25,628 nucleotides of DNA from a virus. Location of the stretch: the IMG/VR virus record IMGVR_UViG_3300027754_000392, positions 1-25,628 of that record; one strand, 5' to 3'. The stretch's first letter is position 1; the number at the start of each line of letters is the position of its first letter. Made by a program: the position numbers and the translations under genes. Of the stretch, positions 4,893 to 12,947 are shown piece after piece. Below the pieces are notes generated by a model, which did not search any database, was not told the DNA's origin, and was given only the letters and a program-made list of their open reading frames with translations.

Positions 4893-5107
4893 TCTCTATC
4901 TTGTTTGTTTTGTAATGCAATAGCCATCTTGTTAATTTCGGCTAAAATGTGGTCTAGTTTCTTATATATTTGGTCATCCTGTTTTTCAACCATATTAACC
5001 CTAATTTCTAACTCCTTTAGTTTAAGAGATATCTTAACATAAATTCCTATTAAACCTCCTATTATTATGATGGATTGACCGATAATAAAAATAACTAGAT
5101 TTTCCAT
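4889..5107 (-). CDS. Small membrane protein with coiled coil, lysis cassette
   Basis: 72 aa: a single membrane helix at residues 4-26 (VIFIIGQSIIIIGGLIGIYV), then a long amphipathic helix (residues 27-66) with heptad-like Leu/Ile/Val spacing. This anchor-plus-coiled-coil plan occurs in phage holin accessory, Rz-like and XhlA-like proteins, although XhlA has the anchor at its C-terminus. It starts at the base after the previous gene's stop and is coupled to the downstream spanin candidate. Lysis role inferred from neighbours. Confidence 0.6.
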   Translation of the reverse strand: MENLVIFIIGQSIIIIGGLIGIYVKISLKLKELEIRVNMVEKQDDQIYKKLDHILAEINKMAIALQNKQDRD

Positions 5108-5494
5108 TTACAATTCTTCTTCTTCTTCTTTAACAAATGCGATACCTGTTGTCCAATCTTCTAAGAATGTAAAGTTTTCCAATCCTGCTGGATTCACTAC
5201 ATTGATTTTATCAAAGGCAAACTCTTTGTTTCCTAATTCAGTTACCTGAGCAGTTAGCTTCTTGATAGCTTCTTTAGTAAACTTGTAGCCACCTTTCTCA
5301 TCCAATAAAAGAATGTCTTTGTCATCGGCTGAGGCGTTATCAAGGCGGAGTTCTTCAACTTGGGCTTGATAGCTTTCGTGGTGGGATTTGACTTTTTCAT
5401 AAATCTTAAATAGTTTCTTTTGGATTTTTGTTTCCTGATTGCCAATAACCGCATTAATTGATGCGACTAGGTTGTTGAGTTGATTGTACTTCAT
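5108..5494 (-). CDS. Hypothetical phage protein, DUF1617-like (128 aa)
   Basis: A 128-aa protein whose first two thirds are helical and charged (NQLNNLVASINAVIGNQETK, VKSHHESYQAQVEELR) and whose end is acidic (VKEEEEEL). The layout recalls the uncharacterised DUF1617 phage proteins found between tail fibres and lysis genes. The ATG at 5494 is preferred over one at 5515, because the longer form would begin upstream of the predicted transcription start from the -7 box at 5520-5513. First gene of the lysis-side transcription unit. Confidence 0.6.
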   Translation of the reverse strand: MKYNQLNNLVASINAVIGNQETKIQKKLFKIYEKVKSHHESYQAQVEELRLDNASADDKDILLLDEKGGYKFTKEAIKKLTAQVTELGNKEFAFDKINVVNPAGLENFTFLEDWTTGIAFVKEEEEEL

Positions 5495-5512
5495 ATTGTG
5501 GTTTATTTTATA

Positions 5513-5520
5513 CAAATATA
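5513..5520 (-). promoter_or_regulatory. -7 box upstream of the lysis cassette
   Basis: TATATTTG on the minus strand, identical to the early-promoter -7 box, ends 19 bases before the ATG at 5494. No TTG is found at the expected -33 distance, so it is weaker than the 1791 promoter. It would allow lysis genes to be transcribed separately from the long fibre gene. Confidence 0.4.
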
Positions 5521-5523
5521 TAA

Positions 5524-5856
5524 CTAAATACTATTTGTTGGTGCTTCTTCTAAAATAGGTTCTACCACTTCGCTAGGAGTTTCTACAACAGGAGGAACAT
5601 AATCTCCTACGATTGTAAGGTTAAGGCTATTAGCTACAAACTCCCAAGCATAAGCATCATTAGCTCCCCACTTTGTGTAATCTTCCCCTTGCATTAATAA
5701 GTTTCCTTGTGCAAGTTGTAATTGGTTAGCATCTAATATACCCCACCAAAAAGTAGCATATTGACCTAAAGTTACATTAATGGCATAAGCATTTAAGATT
5801 ACACCTTCTTTGGATTGTCCATTATTCCAAATGTTTACTGGTTGAATTGTTTTCAT
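5524..5856 (-). CDS. Small fibre-adjacent protein, 110 aa
   Basis: No catalytic motif recognised. Residues 1-85 are aromatic- and Asn/Gln-rich with strand-like segments (VNIWNNGQS, LNAYAINVTLGQYATFWW), followed by a Pro/Glu/Val tail (residues 88-110) typical of flexible ends. It begins 2 bases after the fibre stop. Small proteins in this position are often fibre-associated structural or chaperone proteins, but that is positional inference. Possibly a virion-surface protein. Confidence 0.6.
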   Translation of the reverse strand: MKTIQPVNIWNNGQSKEGVILNAYAINVTLGQYATFWWGILDANQLQLAQGNLLMQGEDYTKWGANDAYAWEFVANSLNLTIVGDYVPPVVETPSEVVEPILEEAPTNSI

Positions 5857-5858
5857 TT

Positions 5859-8800
5859 TTATTTATTTAATAATTGTTTAAGTTCATTAATTTGCTCTTG
5901 TTGCTCTTGCACCGCTTTAATTAACATAGGTACAAATACGGAATATTTAACTCCTTTTATTTTTACGTTCTCTCCTAAATTGGTTGATTCTTCAATCATA
6001 TTAGGGAAGATTTCCTCTAACTCTTGTGATATAACACCTAATTGCTTATTTGATTCCCCTTTAAGATTGTAGTTTCTAACCTTTACTTTCATTAAATCAG
6101 CTAATTTAGGAGTTGCATCTATAATGTTTTCTTTTAATCTAGCATCAGAAATTGCACCATATGAGTTATTGGTATTTTGAATATTACCATTAGAGAATAT
6201 TTTTAAAGCAACTGTTGATGTAGATTGTTGTCCGTAAAAGAAATAAGAACCTGTGCCACCTGTTGCGGTCATAGAAGCCACTACGCAAGACTTGGTATAA
6301 GTTGCACCTGTGTTATTAAACACGAACATATCTACGTTAGAATGCACAACGGCTGCTATAGTGCTTGTAGATACGATACTTCCGTTAACTTGTAATTTGT
6401 TTACACCATCATCAGTAGTAGTTCCTATTAATACATTACCTCCACCTTTAATAATCATTCTTGTTGTTCCTGATAAGTCAGAATCAAAAAATAAATCTTT
6501 ATCATTAGCTGAATTATACCATCTAATTCTTGATTGATTATCTTGAACTTCAAAATCAAAATTGTTTGGAGTTGTACCTGTTCTTTGTAAAGAAAGTTTA
6601 GTATTTGTATTATTTACTATTGAAATAATATTACCGCCTGTTTGAACACTACTAGAGAATGTAGCTGCTCCGTTTGAGGCTAACGTTAAACAATCTATTG
6701 AATAATTGTTAAAAGCTAACCCATTGCCACTTGATGTGTTATATATTTGCCAATCAGGTAATCTAAAGCCAAAGCTTGTTCCTCTACCACCTGTTGAAGT
6801 AAAAATTGTTGCTGAAACATTAGCAGAGAATGTAGCTGCTCCTGAATTTTGAATCCAAAAAGGTAATTCTGCTGTTGTTACATTATAAATACCCCAACCA
6901 GGACCAGGTCCATAATTACCATTAAATAAATAAAATGTATTTGCAGTAGCTACACTTTCCCATCTCATTCCATTTTGTGAACTTCCACCTGTTAATGATA
7001 TTTTATTTGCAGATGAATTTCCTATTTGTAAATAACCATTCCCACTATCAGTAGTAGTTCCTATTAATACATTGCCTCCTGTTAAAACAATAGGCTCACT
7101 ATTAGCTGATGCTATTTCAAAGTATGCATTTTCTGCTCTTAATCTATGTTGAGAACCACTTGCTACACCATATCTATTTATATACAATGTTTTTACTGCA
7201 TTTACAGAACCTTGAATTTCCATTACTGCTCCTGTTGCAGTTGTGGTTGTTGCCGTTACACTACTAGAGAATGTAGCTGCATTGTTAAATGAAAATGAAC
7301 TTGCAGCAAAATCCATTTGATTATAAGTTGCCCCACTTCTATTATATGCTTGAATTAAAGTTTTATTACTTAAATATCCTGTTCCAATTTCTAAACCTTC
7401 AGCACCACCATTTGAAACAACAAGTTTATACAATGGATTTGTTGTTCCTATACCTACATTGCCTCCATAAAAGCAAAGCATATTATCATATATTGCTGTG
7501 CTATTATCTACATCATAAGTAAATTTAATTCCAGCAGTTGTCCAATTTGTGCCTGTGCTTTGTCTATATGCAGTAATCCCTAAACCAGCGTGATTTCCAC
7601 CAGCGTCAAAACCTAAATTGGCTATTTTGGCAGTATTACCAGTTGTTCCACCAAGATTTGCACCATTAACATTAAAAATTGAATTAAAAGCAGAACCGGG
7701 AGTATTTACTGCTGTTCCAACACTTACACTACTAGAGAATATAGCTGCTCCTGTTGCTCTAAATGTTCCTGTAACATCTAATTGATATGCTGCTGTTGAA
7801 CTACCAATACCTACATTATTTCCGTATGGATTTAATATTAATGGGGTTGAACTCCAAGATTGCATCCAAGCATAACCACCTGCGGTATAATAACCAAGTG
7901 ATAATTTACCACCTGTTGTTGCAGGTGTAGAAGTTCCATTAATATCAAAATATTGATTTGAAGTTACTATCCCACTAAAGCTTGCATTTGTTCCACTCAA
8001 TGCACCATATAAAGTAGTATTACCACCATTTGCAACCTTTAACCCTACGGAACCATTTGGTGCTATATTTATATCATATCCACCTCCAGTTCCTAATGTT
8101 AAAGTATTTTGATAAATACCTCCAATTGCACTACCTCCAACTCTAATAAACCCAAGATTAATATTTGCATCATTTCCTAATCTAAAATCCGAACCACCAG
8201 TTGATGAAGCATTATAAACTCTTGCAAAATCAAAACTAGCAGAATTAAAATTTAAATATAAATCACCAGTTAATGGAAAACTTACTCCAGCACTTAACGG
8301 CAAATAACCACTTAAAGCACTACCATAGTTAGGTATGTTTAAAGTGTTTGAACTAAACGTTGCTGCACCACTTGTTCCTGTTGTGGTTAAGGTTATTGTT
8401 CCCTGCTTTGAATTGAATGTACTCCAATCCGCACTTGATAATGCCCCACGATTTGCTGCACTTGCAGTTGGTACATTTAAAGTAATTACAGGAGTTGTTG
8501 TACTTGTTGCAACTGTTGAACTTAAATCCGTTCCGCTTGTTCCTATTGTTAAAGCAGCTACGCTTGTAACTGTTCCACCACTTGAAGGTGAAGTATTTGT
8601 TATAGTAAAGTTTGGATAAGTTCCTGTTACACTAATTCCTGTACTTGCAGTTAAAGCAACTGTTTGGTCAGGAGCAGAGTTTGTTATAACACCTGTTGTA
8701 TTGTTATAACTTATTCCTACACCTGCACTTAAAGAACCTAATGTAATATAGTTTGCTCCGTTAGTAATTTGCGTATTGTTTGTTGGAATAGTAATAATAC

Positions 8801-10265
8801 CTGTTGTGCTATTATATGCTCCTGAACCTGCTGCAAAACTTAATGATGTTAAAGTAATGTAATTAGCACCATTGGTTATTTGTGTGTTATTAGTAGGTAT
8901 CGTTATAACCCCTGTTGTAGAGTTATAAGCACCACTACCTGCAACAAAACTTAACGCTGCTCTTGCTCTTGTATCGGTATAATAAAGTCTTGTTCCTTCC
9001 GTTACTAAAGTCGTTGTATAATCTCCACTTGTAGCTACCACCGCACCTGTACGACCAAAAACCGAAGTAACAGGATAAGAAATGTCGCTTGTTAAGGCAA
9101 CTGTTCCTGAAGCATTAGGGAAAGTATAAGAACGATTTGCGGTATTAGCAGAAGTAACAAATTTGTTTAAATAAAGATTTCCATTTTGCCATCCTAAATC
9201 CCCATTAACATCTGCAAAAATCATACTTTCATTAGCACTACCTGTTGGAGATGCCGTTTGATGTTTCAATCCTAAATGACCTGCTCCAGCCGTTCCTTTA
9301 ACGTGTAAGGCTTGTGCGTTTAAAACGTGTGTACCTAAATCTACATCCGTAGTTGCACCTGTGTAGGGAACATATCCTGATAAGGCTGAACCATAGTTAG
9401 GAATATTAAAAACCCCTGTTGTATTATTATAAGTCGCTACTCCACTCGTTCCTGTTGTTGTTAAACTTAATGCCAATCTTGCTTTTGCATCAGTATATGA
9501 ACTTATTTGAACACTTGCATCAGGGAAAATTAATCCTTGAGCATTAACCTCCATTACTGAACCTGCTCCTGTACTATTTGTTAAGGTTAATTTATTGTAT
9601 TCTAATACACCGAATATTGTTCCAGCTGCATTCTCAACTCCAAATAAAGATGGAGACATTTCACTATTGTATGTTCCATTATTTGCAATAAATGAATGAG
9701 TACCTATATTCACATTTGCAGTTGCTCCAGTGTAAGGAACAAAACCTGTTAAATCAGGAAATGTTGTTAAGTTTCCTGCTCCGTTTACATATTGACCTGA
9801 AGTACCTGCAAAAGCAAAAGCTAAAGTTCCTGCCGTTGTAATTGGAGAACCTGTGATTCCGATTGCACCTCCTGTAATAGAAGCACCAACCGAAGTAACT
9901 GTTCCATTTTGTCCGTTAGATTTCTGCCAAGTTCCACTTCCGTATAACACCCAATCCCCTACCGCAAAAGTAATAGGAAAAGCACCAAAGTTCACAGTTC
10001 CAGAAACATTACAAATGTACATATCCCCAGCATCGCCCACACCATTCGTTAAGGTCGGAGTATTCGTAGCAGCATTCCAAGTACCTAAATAAGTTACTAC
10101 CGATGAAGGTAATTGAGATACAGGCACTTTACCACCACTATCAAGCGTTGCTACACCATTGGCAGCACCTAATGGAACTGAACCTACTACACCACTTGTG
10201 CCTGTTAAAACCCCATTTAAATTCCTAACTTTTGCACCTGAACTTATTACGATTTGATTACTCAT
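5859..10265 (-). CDS. Tail fibre with C-terminal S74 intramolecular chaperone
   Basis: A 1468-aa receptor-binding fibre. Residues 1-200 form a Gly/Val/Thr-rich shaft and anchor region (VPLGAANGVATLDSGGKVPV is typical of such N-termini). Residues 200-1000 are beta-rich repeats such as GVGISYNNTTGVITNS and YVPYTGATTDVDLG, and later repeats alternate VGIGTT/VLIGTTT and ATFSSSV modules. The end is a peptidase S74 (endosialidase-type) domain starting at SDARLKENI (S1373, D1374), which folds the trimer and then cleaves itself off before this Ser, and finishing in a coiled coil (AVQEQQEQINELKQLLNK). Two tandem 37-residue repeats lie at 438-511. It follows the second tube-like protein by 14 bases. 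The target on the host surface is unknown. Confidence 0.9.
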   Translation of the reverse strand: MSNQIVISSGAKVRNLNGVLTGTSGVVGSVPLGAANGVATLDSGGKVPVSQLPSSVVTYLGTWNAATNTPTLTNGVGDAGDMYICNVSGTVNFGAFPITFAVGDWVLYGSGTWQKSNGQNGTVTSVGASITGGAIGITGSPITTAGTLAFAFAGTSGQYVNGAGNLTTFPDLTGFVPYTGATANVNIGTHSFIANNGTYNSEMSPSLFGVENAAGTIFGVLEYNKLTLTNSTGAGSVMEVNAQGLIFPDASVQISSYTDAKARLALSLTTTGTSGVATYNNTTGVFNIPNYGSALSGYVPYTGATTDVDLGTHVLNAQALHVKGTAGAGHLGLKHQTASPTGSANESMIFADVNGDLGWQNGNLYLNKFVTSANTANRSYTFPNASGTVALTSDISYPVTSVFGRTGAVVATSGDYTTTLVTEGTRLYYTDTRARAALSFVAGSGAYNSTTGVITIPTNNTQITNGANYITLTSLSFAAGSGAYNSTTGIITIPTNNTQITNGANYITLGSLSAGVGISYNNTTGVITNSAPDQTVALTASTGISVTGTYPNFTITNTSPSSGGTVTSVAALTIGTSGTDLSSTVATSTTTPVITLNVPTASAANRGALSSADWSTFNSKQGTITLTTTGTSGAATFSSNTLNIPNYGSALSGYLPLSAGVSFPLTGDLYLNFNSASFDFARVYNASSTGGSDFRLGNDANINLGFIRVGGSAIGGIYQNTLTLGTGGGYDINIAPNGSVGLKVANGGNTTLYGALSGTNASFSGIVTSNQYFDINGTSTPATTGGKLSLGYYTAGGYAWMQSWSSTPLILNPYGNNVGIGSSTAAYQLDVTGTFRATGAAIFSSSVSVGTAVNTPGSAFNSIFNVNGANLGGTTGNTAKIANLGFDAGGNHAGLGITAYRQSTGTNWTTAGIKFTYDVDNSTAIYDNMLCFYGGNVGIGTTNPLYKLVVSNGGAEGLEIGTGYLSNKTLIQAYNRSGATYNQMDFAASSFSFNNAATFSSSVTATTTTATGAVMEIQGSVNAVKTLYINRYGVASGSQHRLRAENAYFEIASANSEPIVLTGGNVLIGTTTDSGNGYLQIGNSSANKISLTGGSSQNGMRWESVATANTFYLFNGNYGPGPGWGIYNVTTAELPFWIQNSGAATFSANVSATIFTSTGGRGTSFGFRLPDWQIYNTSSGNGLAFNNYSIDCLTLASNGAATFSSSVQTGGNIISIVNNTNTKLSLQRTGTTPNNFDFEVQDNQSRIRWYNSANDKDLFFDSDLSGTTRMIIKGGGNVLIGTTTDDGVNKLQVNGSIVSTSTIAAVVHSNVDMFVFNNTGATYTKSCVVASMTATGGTGSYFFYGQQSTSTVALKIFSNGNIQNTNNSYGAISDARLKENIIDATPKLADLMKVKVRNYNLKGESNKQLGVISQELEEIFPNMIEESTNLGENVKIKGVKYSVFVPMLIKAVQEQQEQINELKQLLNK
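6646..7749 (-). repeat. Dispersed ATFSSSV-module DNA repeats in the fibre gene
   Basis: CTACTAGAGAATGTAGCTGC (plus-strand view, encoding AATFSSS) recurs nearly unchanged at about 6649, 7261 and, with one base changed, 7729; a shorter version is at 6822. A second element, ATCAGTAGTAGTTCC plus the next 18 bases (coding VLIGTTTD), occurs near 6409 and 7049. Repeats this similar at DNA level suggest recent duplication or module shuffling. Confidence 0.6.
8733..8954 (-). repeat. Two tandem 37-codon repeats, synonymously diverged
   Basis: Copies at 8954-8844 and 8843-8733 encode residues 438-474 and 475-511 of the fibre. They differ at only 3 of 37 residues (V/A, V/I, T/G), yet 23 of the 34 shared residues use different codons. 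The shared protein motif includes GAYNSTTG, TIPTNNTQITNGANYITL. Confidence 0.8.
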
Positions 10266-10279
10266 CTTATTATTTTTAT

Positions 10280-10984
10280 CTATTGAAATAATGCTCTAAC
10301 ATACTCACCACTTCCCAAAACTCTGCTAAATGTTAAAATTCCTGTTGTACTTGCCCATTTAACTTGTTCATCAACTGGAGTTCCTGTTGTTAATATATCC
10401 TGAACATCCACACCACCTCTTGATACATAAAGACAAGATTTCCCAATCATATCAGTATATGTAATAGTTGTTTCTCCACCTGCTGCCGTATATCCTTTAG
10501 TATATATTACACCACCTGCAACAATAACTACACCACTTGGATTGATTGTCGTTCCTGTAGTTCCATAAGCACCTGAACCTTGTAAAGACACGGAATAAGT
10601 TGCTATGTCTTTATATGGTGCGTTTAATTGTAAACTTGTTAAATTGCAATTTCCACTAATTATGACTAAACCATCATCTCCATTATCCACTACAAACTTT
10701 ACTAAAATTGTAGTTCGGTTTTGTTGTTGTTGTAATAAGAAAAGATAACCATAGCCATCTAAAGTAATTAAACCATCACAAGTAACTATCCACGTTGCTA
10801 TATCATTCTTAAATTCACGATACCAAGCCGATGTTTGACTTGTAACCTCTTTTTGGTCAACATTTACACTAAATGTGCAATTTGTAGAACAAGAAAATGC
10901 AATATCCCTTCCTGTTGGATAAGTTTCGGAAGCTGGCTCGTGATAATAGAGCATTATATTTTTACCAATTACTTTGTCTGCCAT
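10280..10984 (-). CDS. Second tail-tube-like protein with C-terminal extra domain
   Basis: A 234-aa protein. Residues 1-140 follow the pattern of siphovirus tail-tube proteins: a GRD...AFSCST strand, EVTSQTSAWYREFKND (compare DATSKCG in the tube gene at 15148), TWIVTCDGLI, a Leu/Gln-rich helix, then ISGNCNLTSLQ and a closing strand YSVSLQGSG. Residues 145-234 form an additional Gly/Thr/Val-rich beta domain. It lies after the distal tail gene and before the fibre, not next to the first tube gene. It may form a tube-like ring at the tail tip or an adaptor to the fibre. Tube homology is by pattern, not alignment score. Confidence 0.6.
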   Translation of the reverse strand: MADKVIGKNIMLYYHEPASETYPTGRDIAFSCSTNCTFSVNVDQKEVTSQTSAWYREFKNDIATWIVTCDGLITLDGYGYLFLLQQQQNRTTILVKFVVDNGDDGLVIISGNCNLTSLQLNAPYKDIATYSVSLQGSGAYGTTGTTINPSGVVIVAGGVIYTKGYTAAGGETTITYTDMIGKSCLYVSRGGVDVQDILTTGTPVDEQVKWASTTGILTFSRVLGSGEYVRALFQ

Positions 10985-11000
10985 TGTACAAATTTAATAT

Positions 11001-12947
11001 TTAAAAATTAGTTGTTTGGTAGAAATATTTTTTTTCGTTAGTTGCAGCTATTTCATAATTTGATATTTGTAATAAAGTCGCCTGAGTTTCATCTTTTGCG
11101 TAATCAATAGTGCAATTTCCTAACATATAACCATAAGAACTAATATTAATAGCAGCTGGGTCTGTATCAGTTGCAAACATCAATTTTGAAGCATCTAACA
11201 AAGGATAATCTGCATTTGTAGTATAAAAACTACTCAAATTACAATCTACATTAATAATATTTTTACCAAATATGTTGATGTATTGTTGTACAATTAATTC
11301 TTGTAAAGTACCAAAATAATTAACTGTATCTATTCCATATCTTCTCCAAATATCCGCCTGTGAACCATCTGCTAATAATAATACACCTTTTGCAGAAGGA
11401 TATTCAGCTACACCAACATCTCCACCAAAAAAACCAAATGGCAATAATATTTCTTTAACATATTGAGTGCTATCATTAATAAATGCTTGATAACGATACT
11501 TTTCAATGTTAGATTGTATTTGTAAATGAAAATTTCCAATTGATAAAAATGTTGGTCCACCTTCTTCTAATCTATATTTAAAAGATAATTGCCCTCCAAT
11601 TGGGAACGGAGATGAACTAATACTTAATAAAAAAGGTTCTGCAATATCTCCCTTTAATGTTGAATAAGCACTATATGCAGTAACACTATTTTGCCATTCT
11701 GCATCACTATTTAAATACCAAGTAGTTATACCATTTGTTATTGTAATATCTATTGTACCAATTACCGCAGCAGTTACTTCGGTTTGTATAGTCATTGATA
11801 ATTTAAAGCAATCTCCTTGCCTTACTTGTGGCAAATAATCACTTTGAATACTTGCAAATGTAGAACTTGGAGTTACACCATTTGTTAATTCATATGTATT
11901 ATAAACGCTTTCTGCATCCTCTATTAAAGCTATTGTTGAATCAGGACCAACCGCAGTAGTCCAATAATCTGCATTTCCACTTGTTATTTGCTTTAATGTC
12001 CAATTAGCTATATAATTATTAGCCATTTCAACATTTGCTTGAGATATAACCTTATTAAATCCCTTTTTCAGTAATTTAAATTGACTATTGTCAATAAAAT
12101 ATAAATCTGAAGTATTTGCTAAATATGGTTGTATTTCGCTTGATGTATTTATTTGATTGCCATCTCCATTATTAATAGGAATTAATAAATTAGAATATTC
12201 CGTATAATAAGAATTGACTACACTAAATTCATTTATAGCTACTATCCACCATTTACCTTTTGCTTGAAATATTCTACATCCAAAAGACCTAGCTATTTGG
12301 CTTAAAATATCTAAACAATTAATAAATGTTTCATCACTATTTATAAATGTTCTGAATGGCAAATATGTTTGATTAAAAGGCTCATTGCTTGTGTTATCTG
12401 CTCTTGTGTCCATTCCAGCTGCGAAATAAGAACACATTGTTACTATATTTCTATTTGTAGGGAATTGAGTAGCATTAAAACAAGCATACATATAAACCAA
12501 TAAAGACCTTGTTTCATTACATCCTAACCAATTAAATTCTTCAATTGGAAAAGGAATATCTTGTAACATACCTAAACCATCAACTGCATTAAAACTTAAT
12601 TCTTTAATACCTGTTGAATAAGATATATAAACATTATCATTTAAAACCCAACCAACCCATTCAATTACACCATTAACTAACATTTCTACATAAAGAAATC
12701 TATCATTAATATTTGTAAAATCTAAAACCTCACTTGTATTATCAGTAATGTCAATGGTAATACCTAATTGACTTGCTAAAATAGGTTCAAATGGGTCATC
12801 TGATTGTGGAATATATTGTAAATTGATATCAATTCCTTGAAATTCAATTATTTCCTCGCCAGTGTAACCATCTTGGTAAATCTTAATGACAACATCTTTA
12901 TCAGGTTTAGTAGCGTATGTTATTTGATATTTTTGTCCGTATGCCAT
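11001..12947 (-). CDS. Distal tail / tail-tip protein, 648 aa
   Basis: A large structural protein at the usual place of Dit/Tal-type proteins, directly after the tape measure (TAATG overlap). Residues 35-135 show the alternating pattern of Bacteroidota prophage tail-tip proteins: QSDDPFEPILASQLGITIDI, FLYVEMLVNG, WVGWVLNDNVYIS and ending SFNAVDGLGMLQDIPF. The middle is beta-rich with scattered Cys, and the C-terminus is acidic. It probably forms the hub at which tube and fibres join. No lytic or peptidase motif seen. Function is by position and motif resemblance. Confidence 0.65.
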   Translation of the reverse strand: MAYGQKYQITYATKPDKDVVIKIYQDGYTGEEIIEFQGIDINLQYIPQSDDPFEPILASQLGITIDITDNTSEVLDFTNINDRFLYVEMLVNGVIEWVGWVLNDNVYISYSTGIKELSFNAVDGLGMLQDIPFPIEEFNWLGCNETRSLLVYMYACFNATQFPTNRNIVTMCSYFAAGMDTRADNTSNEPFNQTYLPFRTFINSDETFINCLDILSQIARSFGCRIFQAKGKWWIVAINEFSVVNSYYTEYSNLLIPINNGDGNQINTSSEIQPYLANTSDLYFIDNSQFKLLKKGFNKVISQANVEMANNYIANWTLKQITSGNADYWTTAVGPDSTIALIEDAESVYNTYELTNGVTPSSTFASIQSDYLPQVRQGDCFKLSMTIQTEVTAAVIGTIDITITNGITTWYLNSDAEWQNSVTAYSAYSTLKGDIAEPFLLSISSSPFPIGGQLSFKYRLEEGGPTFLSIGNFHLQIQSNIEKYRYQAFINDSTQYVKEILLPFGFFGGDVGVAEYPSAKGVLLLADGSQADIWRRYGIDTVNYFGTLQELIVQQYINIFGKNIINVDCNLSSFYTTNADYPLLDASKLMFATDTDPAAINISSYGYMLGNCTIDYAKDETQATLLQISNYEIAATNEKKYFYQTTNF

